Origin: Monoplex corrugatus | Taxonomy: Eukaryota > Mollusca > Gastropoda > Littorinimorpha > Ranellidae | NCBI GenBank assembly: GCA_030674185.1 | Contig: CM060305.1 | Location: forward strand, 166,228,758-166,292,757 | Direction: 5' to 3' | DNA: 64,000 nucleotides | In this document: in pieces, positions 42,406 through 53,239 of the stretch | Layout: each line of letters begins with the position of its first letter | How positions within the stretch are numbered: the stretch's first letter is position 1 | The notes under the pieces: model-generated | The model's database searches: none | Told to the model about the DNA's origin: nothing | What the model saw: only the letters and a program-made list of their open reading frames with translations | Position numbers and translations under genes: made by a program

Positions 42406-42718
42406 AATCATCTTTTTGCATTATCACTATTTCTTTGATTTGTATTATGTTGTGGGTTAAAAGAAAAATATAGATTGAGGATGATACATAAATTAATGCT
42501 ATTTATTCTGTGAAAGAAAATCCTTTGTAGGTTAACTGATGTGAATGGACATCTTCATATACTGTTAACAGCATTGTATTAAAAAGTCACTTATGTTGCT
42601 TGTATTCAAGTTCAAATTTAAAGTTTTGAAAGAAAAATATGACTTTTCATGTGGAGTTAAATTAAACATTTTAGGCTTCTCTTTTCCCTCTCCATTAAGT
42701 GTGTGTATGTGTTGATGA

Positions 42719-42719
42719 A

Positions 42720-42794
<75 letters not shown>

Positions 42795-42811
42795 TGTGTG
42801 TGTGTGTGTGA
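42719..42811. repeat. (TG)n microsatellite
   Basis: A (TG)n run with one TGGTG interruption lies just outside the array. Confidence 0.95.
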
Positions 42812-43059
42812 CAAAGTCTTTACTTCACACACTGCTAGGCATGTCTTCTGATATGGACACCCAGGGCTGAAGATACAAGCTTTTCCTCTTCATGAAATTA
42901 ATTCATCAAAACTTTAGGGAAGCTTTTTTCCATACATATATAAGAGCATAAGTTGTTTGGGACCAAAATACAAAATTTTTCCCTGTAATATGTTGCTACC
43001 ATTTTGTTCAAATTCAGCATACGATCCAGAAGTCATATGAGTAAATTTTGGACTTCCAA

Positions 43060-43290
43060 TTGCAAGGTCTTGGCTTTGATCAGCTGGACACCTCCGCCTA
43101 GTGGTAAGGGCGGACATTTTTCCCATTCCCAGGTCAACATGTGCGCAAACTTGTTAGTGCCTAAATCCCCTTTGTGTTTATACACATGCAGAATATCAAA
43201 TGTGCACATTAAAAATCCTATAAGTCATGTCAGTGGCTGGCTTATGGCAACATGAAAACAATCAGGAGCACACACAGTGAGGCAGAGATG
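43060..43290 (+). mobile_element. SINE-like repeat copy, degraded
   Basis: The stretch contains CGCCTAGTGGTAAGGGCGG, GGTCAACATGTGCGCAAAC, TTAGTGCCTAAATCCCC, ACATGCAGAATATCAAATG and GTCATGTCAGTGGCTGG. I recognise this succession as a repeat frequent in gastropod genomes. A second, more degraded copy with the same order lies at 48960-49240. The tRNA-like head is poorly preserved. The family identification is from memory and needs a repeat-library search. Confidence 0.55.
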
Positions 43291-43299
43291 CAGACTGTG

Positions 43300-44428
43300 C
43301 AGCAATACTTAATCTGCACAACATGTGCAAAACAATGAGCTGACACGCATTTGAGTCAAATCAAAATGCTAAAAAAGAACAAAAATCTGCTGTAGAAAAT
43401 GGAAGACACTCAAAACCATTTTTGTTATACTGAGACCAAAACAATGCATATATCAGCACACGCAGTTTTTACTGCTATTGTTGTTTAAAGCCCAGCTGAC
43501 TGCATAGAGCCATATCAGGGTTATAACCACTTCAAAACATACAAAACTTCAACACACACACACACACACACACACAAATTAAGTACACATATCAATGCAT
43601 TCACGTACACAATCTAAGGACATGCCCCTGGTGGTGACCACTCTGTCTAATTTATCGCACAGGGGATTTAAAAAATACATCTGAATACAAATTTAAGCAT
43701 ACCTAAGGACACCAAAACATATAAAAACGGGCATAAATTACCTAAAATTGCTTCCGCATATCTCACCTCCCTAGAGCCAAAAATGCACTTAATACATGTA
43801 TCCAATTATCAATCCTAAGAAAAAGTAAGACAGACTTTATTGAACACATACAGGTGAACAGACCAGCAAGGCAGAAAATGACAGGAAGAAATGATAGAAA
43901 AATAAGGAACACGGCAGAAACAAAGAGAGTGACAGAAAAGAGGAAATTTCTAGCACAGAATTTCCAGAAGATGGGGATACTATTTATGCTGAAAGAGCCC
44001 CCAGTATCCCCATGGGGGAGCCTGGGGAGGTTAAGCACACACACACTAAAGAATGAAATTGTATTCAATGACACAGAATGACTTATGTTCTTATGTTTAT
44101 ATAGACGTCAGCTCCTTGAAGTTTTGACAATTTTCTTTCAGACAGTGCAATCATGAAGATACAAATTATCTACAACTGAGATGTTAAGAATCCTCATAGG
44201 AAATAAAACAACGTGCATCAACGGCAATGGCAGACTGTGACAACAGGGAAAACTGAGTTTAAGATTAATCAGAAGTTCCTGAGAAAGTGCTGTTTACACA
44301 CATTCCTGAAAAAATGCTCATACTGGTATGGTTTTCTGGTCCATTAAACCTTTGACTAATGTTTGGTAAAGATCCATCCATAAACAACTGGAAAATTGTG
44401 TCCACATGTTTTTGTCACACACATTACA
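43300..44428. other. Intergenic/3' flank with no recognised gene
   Basis: AT-rich sequence with a short (CA)n run at about 43554-43576. The ORFs at 43763-44081 on both strands have no recognisable domain, and I do not support them as genes. Confidence 0.5.
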
Positions 44429-44434
44429 TTTATT
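44429..44434 (-). promoter_or_regulatory. Possible polyadenylation signal for LSM11
   Basis: AATAAA on minus lies about 560 bp downstream of the LSM11 stop codon. Another lies farther away near 43834. Without transcript data the true site is uncertain. Confidence 0.35.
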
Positions 44435-44991
44435 TTCTCACTTGTAAGGAAACTATGAACTTAACATTTCATGTATTTGAAATGACACTGGTACACTAGT
44501 TTTTGTCATCTCAGTGACTGCAGTCCCTGCATCTGGATTGTGATATTATGCATGTTGGATACGACACCTGCTTCTGATTTACATAACAAATATGTTCCTG
44601 TGTCACTACTGTATTTCTTGTTTTTGTGTTGGTTCTACAAGAACTGAGTCAATTTTGCCTGATCAGGGCAATATCTGTTTCTTTAACAAAAAAGATGCCA
44701 AAACTTTCAATAAATGTCTTGGATGACTGTGAAATCCAGACAACTAATTCCTTGGTTGAATCTTGAGATAAACTGCAGCCAATCAGAGGCAGCTTGGTTA
44801 TTATTTCTACATTTACTATCAGAGGTGATAGTAAAGCCAGCTGCAAGGACTCAGTGGTAAATTACTGCACCATTTTTTCTATTCAACAGTGCAAGGCACA
44901 TTCAAAAGCCGAACCACACACACAGTATATTATTGCAGTGATTCTAGATGAATGGCTTCTGGAGACCAATAGCACATGAGGTACTGATTTG

Positions 44992-45387
44992 TCAAGACGC
45001 TTCATGTAATGAAATGGGCTCTACCAAACTTACTGCCACCACATGCTCTCCTCGCAGGAACACCTGATTGAGATGCCTTGCCAGCACTTTTCTGGACTTG
45101 ATGCCCAACAATCGAGCCCCCTCATTCTCTTCAAACACATGCATGCCGCTGAAGGCAGAAGACAAATTGCCAATACCATCAGCAGGATCACGTACTTCCT
45201 GTCTGTCATTGTTCTCACAGTCATCTAAATATCCTGCAGTCTCATCAGCCAAAGGGCCTCTAGTATCACTCGCACTTCTTGTGTCTGTGGGTTGCCATGG
45301 TGCATTTGGATACTGAACTTCTTCTTCTCTGCTGACCTGGGAACTCTCCATGGGTGCACTGACTTCGTCTTTTGTCTTCTTAGTTTT
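44992..45387 (-). CDS. LSM11: LSM11 exon 4 (C-terminal exon, Sm2 motif)
   Basis: LSm11 replaces an Sm protein in the U7 snRNP heptamer, which directs 3'-end cleavage of replication-dependent histone pre-mRNAs in the nucleus. This terminal exon begins after TTTATTTACAG at 45388 and runs in phase 0 for 131 codons to the TGA at 44994-44992. It starts with a Lys-rich segment (KTKKTKDE), continues through a polar, Asp/Glu-rich linker, and ends with the second half of the Sm fold: SRKVLARHLNQVFLRGEHV followed by VAVSLVEP. This matches the VFTRHINQIFIRGENVLLV block at the C-terminus of human LSM11. The long linker between Sm1 and Sm2 is a known feature of LSm11. Confidence 0.9.
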   Translation of the reverse strand, partial: KTKKTKDEVSAPMESSQVSREEEVQYPNAPWQPTDTRSASDTRGPLADETAGYLDDCENNDRQEVRDPADGIGNLSSAFSGMHVFEENEGARLLGIKSRKVLARHLNQVFLRGEHVVAVSLVEPISLHEAS

Positions 45388-45440
45388 CTGTAAATAAACA
45401 AAAGATAATAACAATGCAAATTATTTCCATTTGACACACA

Positions 45441-45800
45441 GTAATTTTTATAAATCATAAGTTACAAAGGGAAATGAACAACTTCTTCAGTGGCATTTTC
45501 TACATGATCTACCACAGGTACATTTATAACACAAATCTGATACCTTTTCATTACACACAGTAATTTTTATAAATCATAAGTTACAAAGGGAAATGAACAA
45601 CTTCTTCAGTGGCATTTTCTACATGATCTACCACAGGTACATTTATAACACAAATCTGATACCTTTTCATTACACAGTAATTTTTATAAATCATAAGTTA
45701 CAAAGGGAAATGAACAACTTCTTCAGGGGCATTTTTGGCATTTTCTACATGATCTACCACAGGTACATTTATAACACAAACCTGATACCTTTTCATTACT
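45441..45800. repeat. Three tandem copies of a ~118-bp repeat in LSM11 intron 3
   Basis: Copies start at 45441, 45560 and 45677, each with GTAATTTTTATAAATCATAA. The periods are 119 and 117 bp. Copies 1 and 2 are nearly identical; copy 3 has a short internal duplication (GGCATTTTTGGCATTTTC). The first copy begins about 53 bp inside the intron from the exon 4 acceptor. Confidence 0.92.
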
Positions 45801-45974
45801 ACAAACTTCATTCTCTGATTTTCTGTAACTTTTCCAATTCTAAGCATGAACATAGTGTGTTTACCCATCTCCTTCAGCCATAAAAGTCTTGAGCAAGCTA
45901 GGATAACACATTCCATGTCTTCTTCTATGTAAAGTATAGATACAGATAAATATTTTGTAAACCACTGCTGTTGA

Positions 45975-46465
45975 AGTAAGCCAACATTGGGGTGCTTCTG
46001 ACTGCTAACTGTCGAGACTATAGTAAGGGGAAAGGAGGTGGCAGTTATGCAAACTGGTGACAGGGTGGGCTGCCCAAAAGAGTGATGAAAGCCAAACTGG
46101 GGTGAGAAAAGGGTCTTCCATTCTTTCTTCAGGGAATCAGGCCTGATGACCACAGAGAAAGACCTGCTGGCTGCTGGGAAAGACAGCACAAGTGGGATCC
46201 CTTTCAGGACATGTCAGACCTTGCTGAACAGCAAAATGGGCTGTGTCTAGAGCATCATGCCTGGCCATTTTCGTGGCCGAACAAACAACCCTTGTGGTTG
46301 AAGTAAGGCAATATTGGGAGCTTCTGAATGCTAACTATCGAGACTACAGTAAGGGGAAAGGAGCTGGCAGCAATGCAAGCTGGTGGCAGAGCGGGCTATC
46401 TGAAAGAGAAATGAAGATCAGAGGGGGGCAAATAGGGGTCTTCTATTTTCTCTTGGTCCAGAGGC
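45975..46465. repeat. Direct duplication of ~165 bp in LSM11 intron 3
   Basis: Sequence at about 45975-46140 reappears at about 46300-46465 with perhaps 20% divergence. Shared anchors are GAGACTA(T/C)AGTAAGGGGAAAG and GGGTCTTC(C/T)ATT. The copies are about 325 bp apart, in the same orientation. Confidence 0.8.
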
Positions 46466-46707
46466 TGAGATGGACCTGGATAGTGTGCATCGTGTAGCAA
46501 TGTCCCAGGGTTTGTCCACTCCCCATCTTGCCATTTGTTTGTAAACAAGGTAACTGATGACTGTCTGTGATCAAGTAGGATCTGATGACTTCGTGATGTA
46601 GGGAGCTTGTGAGGTGATTGTCTGGCAAGTGGCAAGGCATTAGTCTGATTAGTGCCCAGGTCCCATCTGCACCCTTGTGATGTTTCTTGTTAATTAATTG
46701 TTAACTT

Positions 46708-46805
46708 ACAATTTTTTTTCTGTCCCTACAGTGCCTGGTCACTTTGGATAAATTCCACAATTTTTTTTCTGTCCCTACAGTGCCCGGTCACTTTGGATAA
46801 ATTCA
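46708..46805. repeat. 49-bp tandem duplication resembling a splice acceptor
   Basis: Two adjacent copies start at 46708 and 46757, each with a T-run, CTGTCCCTACAGTGCC and GGTCACTTTGGATAAATTC. On plus each copy looks like a polypyrimidine tract plus AG, but LSM11 is on minus, so this is antisense to the gene. Confidence 0.9.
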
Positions 46806-47356
46806 ACAGCGTTTGTCCAGACCCAGCATTCTCACGATATCAAGCCCACGCCCATATTTGACAACAATTGTTAGCTACTTGCAGATCTACAGTGTGCATA
46901 ATCAACACCATATTTCTATACTAATGCCTACCATGAATTATCAACACCAAAGAACATGACATGAAATTACTCCAGGAGAAACAGAAACTGAAGGTACCAT
47001 GACAGCATGGCATGAAGGGCTACAGAATCTGAAACACCATTTACAATGCTGCGGCTCATGAGAATGGGTATGTCAGTAATTATGCTATGGAGATCCATTT
47101 TGGATTATGACAACATGACAGGGTCGTTCAACACTTCCTGAACAAAATATTCTCTATCAAACACGCTAAAATGATAGCGAACAGAAACCAGTGGTGTTGG
47201 TATGAAATCTAAACAACATCCTTTTGATAAATTCATGAAATGGAGGATAGTCAACACCGTGATCCCAGTGTATCCAACTGGTTCATGTTCTAAAGTCTGG
47301 GTACAAAAGAGTTAGGGATGAAAAATCCAAAAATGGTTTAGACTCATAAGTGGTTT

Positions 47357-47399
47357 GAACCCACACATACACGAACACACACACACACATGCGCGCACA

Positions 47400-47437
<38 letters not shown>

Positions 47438-47460
47438 CACACACACACAACACAACACAA
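47357..47460. repeat. (CA)n microsatellite next to LSM11 exon 3
   Basis: An interrupted (CA)n run begins within 10 bp of the exon 3 donor, on its intron 3 side. On the transcribed strand it is a (UG)n tract, a type known to influence splicing of the neighbouring exon. Confidence 0.85.
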
Positions 47461-47467
47461 TATTCAC

Positions 47468-47521
47468 CTTCTGGTGTTTCCCAACTGGCTTTCGGTAAAC
47501 TTCATCAACATCCATCATAGC
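47468..47521 (-). CDS. LSM11: LSM11 exon 3 (18 codons)
   Basis: This short 54-bp internal exon in phase 0 encodes AMMDVDEVYRKPVGKHQK. It is preceded by a T-rich tract and CAG and followed by GTGAAT. It completes the Sm1 motif begun in exon 2, matching the human segment ALTDVDETYRKPVLGK. The exon is well below the length usually called by ORF finders. Its identity rests on the exact fit of phase and sequence between exons 2 and 4. Confidence 0.9.
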
Positions 47522-47829
47522 CTGGAAAAAAAAAAAAATTATTTTCATTTTTGATGTAAAAACATTAAACTAACTCTACAGACAAAACAAAGTGTAGTGG
47601 TGGTAGAAATATCTGAAACTAGTGTAGCAATAAGCATACAATCTTGAACTGATACTGAAGTTCTTATAATACCAATGCAGTATTGATGTGTTAGATGTAA
47701 CTTTTTGATAAATCTGAAACTTTCACAATGTAAAAGATAACCCAAAACTTGAACAAACAAACAGCTGGTGTTTCTGCCCTAGTCATAACATGTTCTGAAT
47801 ATCAGCTCCACAAAAATAACAGCATATCC

Positions 47830-47836
<7 letters not shown>

Positions 47837-47914
<78 letters not shown>

Positions 47915-47916
47915 AC

Positions 47917-47995
<79 letters not shown>
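47837..47995. repeat. (CT)n followed by (CA)n
   Basis: A (CT)n run (about 47837-47860) passes into a long (CA)n run with AACAACAACA interruptions, in LSM11 intron 2. Confidence 0.93.
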
Positions 47996-47996
<1 letters not shown>

Positions 47997-48339
47997 CCAG
48001 TATCTGAACCTGCAATCCAAACACTATTTGGCATGCAGACATTCAGTCACATTTAGAAAATTTCTCCACAGAGCTTAAACCATCAACACAACTGAAAAAC
48101 AAAATAAAGGGGAAAATCATAAAACACATGCAGTTCCAACGCATCTTTGACCTGCCACTTCCAGAGTCCATGATGGAAGCCAAGTGAAAAATAAAAGAAG
48201 TCCACACACAGACAGCACAGCCACTGAGCTTATGAAAGGTCAGCAGAGAAACCAATCCATCTCCAAAACAGGCCCCAGATTACAAGAAAGACTGTCATTT
48301 ATTATACTATTTGTTATTATTCGTCATTCATTGCTATTT

Positions 48340-48410
48340 ATTACTATCTGTGATGGATGTGACAAAACTTATGTGGGTGAGACACAGTCAAAACACAATG
48401 CACCAGAATT
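48340..48410 (+). pseudogene. Possible relic of a Penelope-like GIY-YIG domain
   Basis: A short stretch translates to ICDGCDKTYVGETQ, which fits the C-x2-C-x3-Y-(I/V)-G-E-T start of a GIY-YIG domain as in the Penelope-like element at 19843-21430. Nothing further downstream is convincing. Confidence 0.35.
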
Positions 48411-48959
48411 AAAAAATACTAAAGCATTAGTATTGACAGCAGTGCAGGAATATTGCAGGGTCACAAGACCTCCTGGGAAAAGGAGAGTAACATTTCATGG
48501 AGAACAATCAGGAAAGCCGTAGAGAGTTTCTAGTATTCTTCAATCCATCTTTATAAAGCAGGGCTTAAAACAGGAGGAAAAAAAACACTGCAACTATGGG
48601 GGTCCAGGGGCAAATCAGGGGCCATTACTTGCGCGCCGTTGCTATGAACACTTGCAAGCCGATCACAGATGCCTTGCTCCTTTCGGTTTTTGTTTTTTTG
48701 TTTGTTTGGTTGTTGTTGTTTTTTGACAAACTGAAATCACAGAATTCCGCCCAGACGCGGAACATTTTAAGCCATGATAAAGAAAAATGGGAAATGAACT
48801 GCCAAAGAATACTATGCAACACTTGCTTCATGGGATACAGGATACACATCTTACATCCAGGTGCAAGATGACTACTCACTCCATCTGACAAAAGCACTGA
48901 GAGGAGACTGAAAATTTGTGGCAGTGCCAAACAGTATGCCTTGCAATGGCAAAACTGAC

Positions 48960-49240
48960 AGGTGAAATAGCGAAGCAGTTCGAACATCAGATTTCTAATC
49001 AGATGGTATGAGTCCGACTCTTTCTGGGTAATGTATGGTGAACAAAGGGTGGAGATTTTTCTGATCTCTCAGATCAACTTATTTGCAGATCTGCTAGTGC
49101 CTGAAGCCCAAATTTCATGTGTATAGGTATGCTGAACATCAAATATCCTGTAAGCTATTCAGTGTTCTGTGACTGGTGGAAACAGAAAAATAACCGGCAA
49201 GCACACCCACTGAAGATGAAGTATGCAGTCTGTGCAGGAA
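48960..49240 (+). mobile_element. SINE-like repeat copy, more degraded
   Basis: A tRNA-like head with a degenerate B box (GTATGAGTCCGACTC) is followed by CTGCTAGTGCCTGAAGCCC, GCTGAACATCAAATATCCTG and AACCGGCAAGCACACCC. The order of motifs is the same as in the copy at 43060-43290. Confidence 0.5.
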
Positions 49241-49693
49241 CATAATGCTGAATAGCACGAGCCAACTGTCATACATAAGCCACCCATTAACCCTTTCGCT
49301 GCTATCATATTTTGCTAAGACACATGCTAAGATTTTTTTCAGAAACAGACAAAAATCACGCTTATTATTTTCAATTGCTTATAATTCAGAAGGCATTGAA
49401 GATAGATACATAAAAGTATATATCAAATGAAAGGAAATTGAATGAAGATTGTGTTTATGACAATTTCAAAATGAAATAATGTACCAGAGTGTCACATGTA
49501 CTCTTTGAAATGCAATAAAAAAAAATGTTAAAGTCAATGATGATGTAATCAAGTGATGCAGGAGCTCACAAGCAGTTTATAGCACACTTTGATTTGAAGA
49601 TATAGACTGTACAAAGGTCAGAAAGCAGTGTCCAGCCACAATATAAGCACAGCCTAGCCACACATAAAATGAAAGGGTTTCATCTCCCAGTGT

Positions 49694-49906
49694 CTATCCC
49701 CAGTAAAAACGCTTCTGAGTGTGGTAGTTCTGGAAGCAGTCTTCTAAACACAGTCCTCTCCTTCCCCCTCTTGCTCCCCTTCCCCTTCTAGCAGGCCCAG
49801 CAACAGCAGGTCCAGCAACAGCAGGTCCAGCAACAGCAGGTCCAGGCCGAACATCATCACCATGCTGCATTACCATACCTGTAGCACAGTGAAAGCAAGG
49901 ATTCAA
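49694..49906 (-). pseudogene. C-terminal piece of a piggyBac transposase
   Basis: The end of the frame has LCLEDCFQNYHT, the hallmark of the Cys-rich C-terminus of piggyBac transposases. Ahead of it three AVAGP repeats (plus CAGGTCCAGCAACAG units at about 49797-49845) have expanded. The usual CxxC array is largely missing. Confidence 0.65.
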
Positions 49907-49949
49907 ATTTCCACATATTTTATGAAATAAAAAAAGTCACACACACACA

Positions 49950-50015
<66 letters not shown>

Positions 50016-50661
50016 TACACACACACACACACACACACTGACATAGGTAGCATGCTACTCCCCCATGCCACGCCCCCTTTCATTTTCCTCAAGCAAACAC
50101 TGCAAAGAAACCCAGTGAGTACTGCTTCTACCAAAGTGACTTCATTACAACATTGTTTCTGTCAGTATTATCACTGAATGCTTTCAATTTCCTATAAAAA
50201 GTCACACCAACAGTCTCTCTCTTTCTCTCTGTCTCTCTTTCTCTCTCTCTCACACACACACACACGCACACCCCTCTGCTCCCACCCTACTCCTCACATA
50301 AACACACACAGGCCATGAAGATAGTAGCCTACTCCTCACACAAACACAAAGGCCAGGGAGATAGCACAGGGCAGAGGCCGACCAGAAAAACAAATCATCA
50401 ACAAGACACACAGCGTGTAACGAACGAGCGACGAGTGACACGCCCACAGGTCGAACACACTGCCCACTCGGTCACTGGCTCGCTCGCTGACCAGGCCCAA
50501 ACAAAGGGCTCAGCCATCACTACACACACTTAGCTGTTCTGTTTATAAATATACTGAGAAGAAAGCAATACAATCATGTTATAAAATGAATAAAGCTCTC
50601 AAATACACCTACCTGCATCTGGAACAATCGGATCTCCATAGGCCTACTTTGATTCAGACGA

Positions 50662-50823
50662 TCAGTCACCCAAAGATTCTTCCACATCAAAATCTGGGTC
50701 GTTGGCATCAACTTCACGAAGTTCGAAGCCAGCTGGCTTGAAGTCTTCATCTCCACTGTCTTGATCTCGAAAAATCGCTTCAATAACTTCTGCAACTGTG
50801 TAGGTTCGTTGTGGGGCAGCCAT
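50662..50823 (-). pseudogene. N-terminal piece of a piggyBac transposase, 53 aa
   Basis: The ORF starts with MAAPQRTYTVAEVIEAIF and continues with an acidic region (DSGDED, DPDFDVEES), as seen at the N-termini of piggyBac transposases. It ends in a TGA at 50662. The position inside the TTAA-flanked element supports this reading. On its own the homology is weak. Confidence 0.5.
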
Positions 50824-51877
50824 AGCGCTTCAAAAACTGAAAGCTCAACTTCGTAGCACCTTGCCAATCGATCGTGATAAATTATGCAAATGATCTAAAT
50901 AACTTGAACAAACGGCACTCAAAGAGCGAAGATTGTCAAGGGACCTAATCAAATCATAAATAGAACGATTCTGTCATGTGCTAGACGAAAAGAGAAAAGA
51001 GTGTTTGATACGGGACGATCGGCGATCGTCAACAGAGCATTGCAGACGACGGTTTCTATGACGATCGTCACTCGTCAACAGCGCAGTGAAGAGGTTAAAC
51101 AAAACAAAACAAAAAACATTGCTCAGAATGGGGGAGACTGAGGTGGGGGAGTGAGGGGTGGTGGGAAGCAAGATGGTCATGCCATTCTAACAATCTTTTT
51201 AATCATACAATTTTTCTTAACAGAAAATCAAAGAGTTTGTACTTCTCAAGATCACTGTGACCCTGAAGCATCCTGTATGATAAAACCTGCTGTGAAGTAA
51301 GGACAATCGTAGACTGTCACAACACTGACAGCAGCTTTAGTTTCAGTTTCTCAAGATGACGTCTCCACGTCCGGAACGAATTCCATGCACTAACATCACG
51401 CACAATGACAACGGAATGTAAATATTCTAAAAATTCTTGAGAAAGTGTTGTTCATACATCTTCCTCAAAAAGTACTCATTTTTGGTCTATATGACCTTGG
51501 CACCATGACTTCCAGACTTATACATTTGCGACTCCTCAAATGTCTACACTTTTGATCCAAATCTAGTAAAGATCTACCCTGAACCAGCAGAGAGAATCTA
51601 TCTTGCTAAAAGATTTTTGACACACACTCACACACTGTCAGAGACACATACCACCCTCCAGCTGATATTAAACAATCTCCATCTTTCTACAGGAGGTTGA
51701 AAAAAAGGAAACATCAGGAAACAATTTTCAATTTCAAGCTAACAAGCAAAACAAAACAGAAAAAAAAAACTTAAACAAACTCACAAATATACCTGGTACA
51801 ACTTGAAGTTATTGAAAATCAGATAATCATGTATTTGATTTAGGATGATTTTACTGATAATGCCAATATTATGATTG

Positions 51878-51879
<2 letters not shown>

Positions 51880-51959
<80 letters not shown>
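51880..51959. repeat. (CA)n microsatellite
   Basis: A (CA)n run with one CAACA interruption, in LSM11 intron 2. Confidence 0.95.
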
Positions 51960-51960
<1 letters not shown>

Positions 51961-52617
51961 GCATACAAACGCGCTCAAAAACCAAATTCAAACAAGTACA
52001 CGACAATGTGTGGGAAATCATGGAAACTGCACAATTTTGACAAAATATTTTTACTTTTTTACTAAAAGGGGATAATGCTGAAAAAAAATTTATTTTCTTT
52101 GTTTGAGTTGCCATGTCTTTGATGTGTCTGCTGAAATACGGTGAAAATCTACTTTAAATTAAGTTTGGTAATATTCACGTACCTATACCATTTCTAATGC
52201 AAAGGAGGCAAATAAAACAAACATTAATTTGTCACAAACTGACATTTTACATAGGAAATTAGCAATATAATAGAAGTGATGTTGCAAAATTTGTATCACA
52301 TGGGAAAATCTCAAAATATAAGGATTAGGCTGGTTTCAGCAATGTAACTCACAGTAAAAAGTCAAAACTATGGCCACTGAATTCTCTATGAAAATTGCAT
52401 GCAGCATTACATATGCTTGGAAAATTCCAGTGTTTCTGTAAATGCTTAATTTACCTACATGACTGACTAATGCATACCAAACAAAGTATCATAAAAGTAA
52501 GCAGTAATATACTGACAGTGTCTACTGATGTCATGGAAAGCCAGTATACTATAATATCACAAAAACAATCAGTAATGTATTAGCATAGTGTCTAAAACAA
52601 TGCATGCTTCAACTTAC

Positions 52618-52757
52618 AAGATTCATATGCTTGTCAAAAGCGACAACATAACCTGTACTGATGCCACGAATGTTGCGAACACTGCGTGTCCACACTCTCA
52701 CTTTGATTTTCTCATGAACACTGCGTCTCAGGATACTTAGTGGACCGTGCCTGAAAT
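52618..52757 (-). CDS. LSM11: LSM11 exon 2 (Sm1 motif)
   Basis: The 140-bp exon lies between TATTTTCACAG and GTAAGT. With one base carried over from exon 1 it encodes 47 residues and ends in phase 0. It contains GPLSILRRSVHEKIKVRVW followed by RNIRGISTGYVVAFDKHMNL, the Sm1 motif, matching human SPLGELHRCIREGVKV and GVCTGFLVAFDKFWNM. Sm1 contributes to ring assembly with Lsm10 and the five shared Sm proteins on U7. The 5' donor is strong; introns on both sides are rich in simple repeats. Confidence 0.92.
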
Positions 52758-52931
52758 CTGTGAAAATATAACAGGAAAAAATGTTTACAGAAAAAATGGT
52801 AAAAAGAGCAGCCTTTCAAAATGATAACTTATTTGAGTAATTTGTATTGGATTCTTGGATATATCACATGAAATTCTGCCTGTTCTCCCCAAAGAAAGTG
52901 CGTCACTACTGCACAGTGCCACCCATTTTGT

Positions 52932-53215
52932 GTGTGTGTGTTGTGTGTGTGTGTGTGTGTGTGTGGGGTGTGTGTGTGGTGTGTGTGGTGTGGTGTGTGT
53001 GTGGTGTGGTGTGGTGTGGTGTGGTGTGGTGTGGTGTGTGTGTGTGTGTGTGTGTTGTGTTGGTGTTGGGGTTGTGTTGTGTTGTGTTGTGTGTGTTGTG
53101 TGTTGTGTTGTGTTGTGTTTGTTGTGTTTGTGTGTGTGTGTTGTGTTGTGTTGTGTTGTGTTGTGTGTGTGTGTGTGTGTGTGTTGTGTGTGTTGTGGAT
53201 GTTGTTTGTGTCGTG
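52932..53215. repeat. Complex GT-rich minisatellite
   Basis: (TG)n grades into (TGTGG)n, for example seven GTGTG-type repeats at about 53005-53038, and then into (TGTTG)n at about 53075-53165. This pentamer drift is unlike the plain (TG)n of the array. It lies about 175 bp upstream of LSM11 exon 2 in intron 1. Confidence 0.92.
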
Positions 53216-53239
53216 ACAATGTGTTTGTGATGGTCTGTA

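Larger units (their letters stand above)
39078..42418 (-). repeat. Rearranged right edge of the U1 array
   Basis: The leader and one (TG)n tract (about 39403-39618) are followed at 39620 by a second copy of leader sequence. This joins at about 39685 to the U1 3' box and the first bases of U1 (CAGGGGATA), then immediately to the conserved block near AATAAGGA. An L2-like LINE occupies 39840-41847. Beyond it the conserved block resumes, diverged, to about 42085, jumps to leader-like sequence (about 42105-42245), and ends in a U1 fragment at 42339-42405. Homology to the array stops there. I read it as an old, scrambled terminal unit. Confidence 0.8.
49291..51094 (-). mobile_element. Decayed piggyBac-type transposon in LSM11 intron 2
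   Basis: The 1.8-kb element is flanked by TTAA on both sides (49287-49290 and 51095-51098). Its terminal inverted repeats are CCCTTTCGCTGC (left) and CCTCTTCACTGC (right, reversed). Only the two ends of a transposase remain, on minus: an N-terminal exon at 50823-50662 and a C-terminal Cys-rich part at 49906-49694. Between them are (CA)n at about 49938-50038, (CT)n at about 50213-50250, and Cys/His-poor filler. It is a different family from the one at 22364-24371. Confidence 0.8.

Noticed and set aside
43763..44074. 103-codon hydrophobic minus-strand ORF
   Set aside because: No signal of coding constraint or family; it lies downstream of LSM11 in AT-rich sequence.
45698..46189. 163-codon minus-strand ORF in LSM11 intron 3
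   Set aside because: It runs through the tandem triplication, has no recognised domain, and does not fit the splice phases of the flanking exons.
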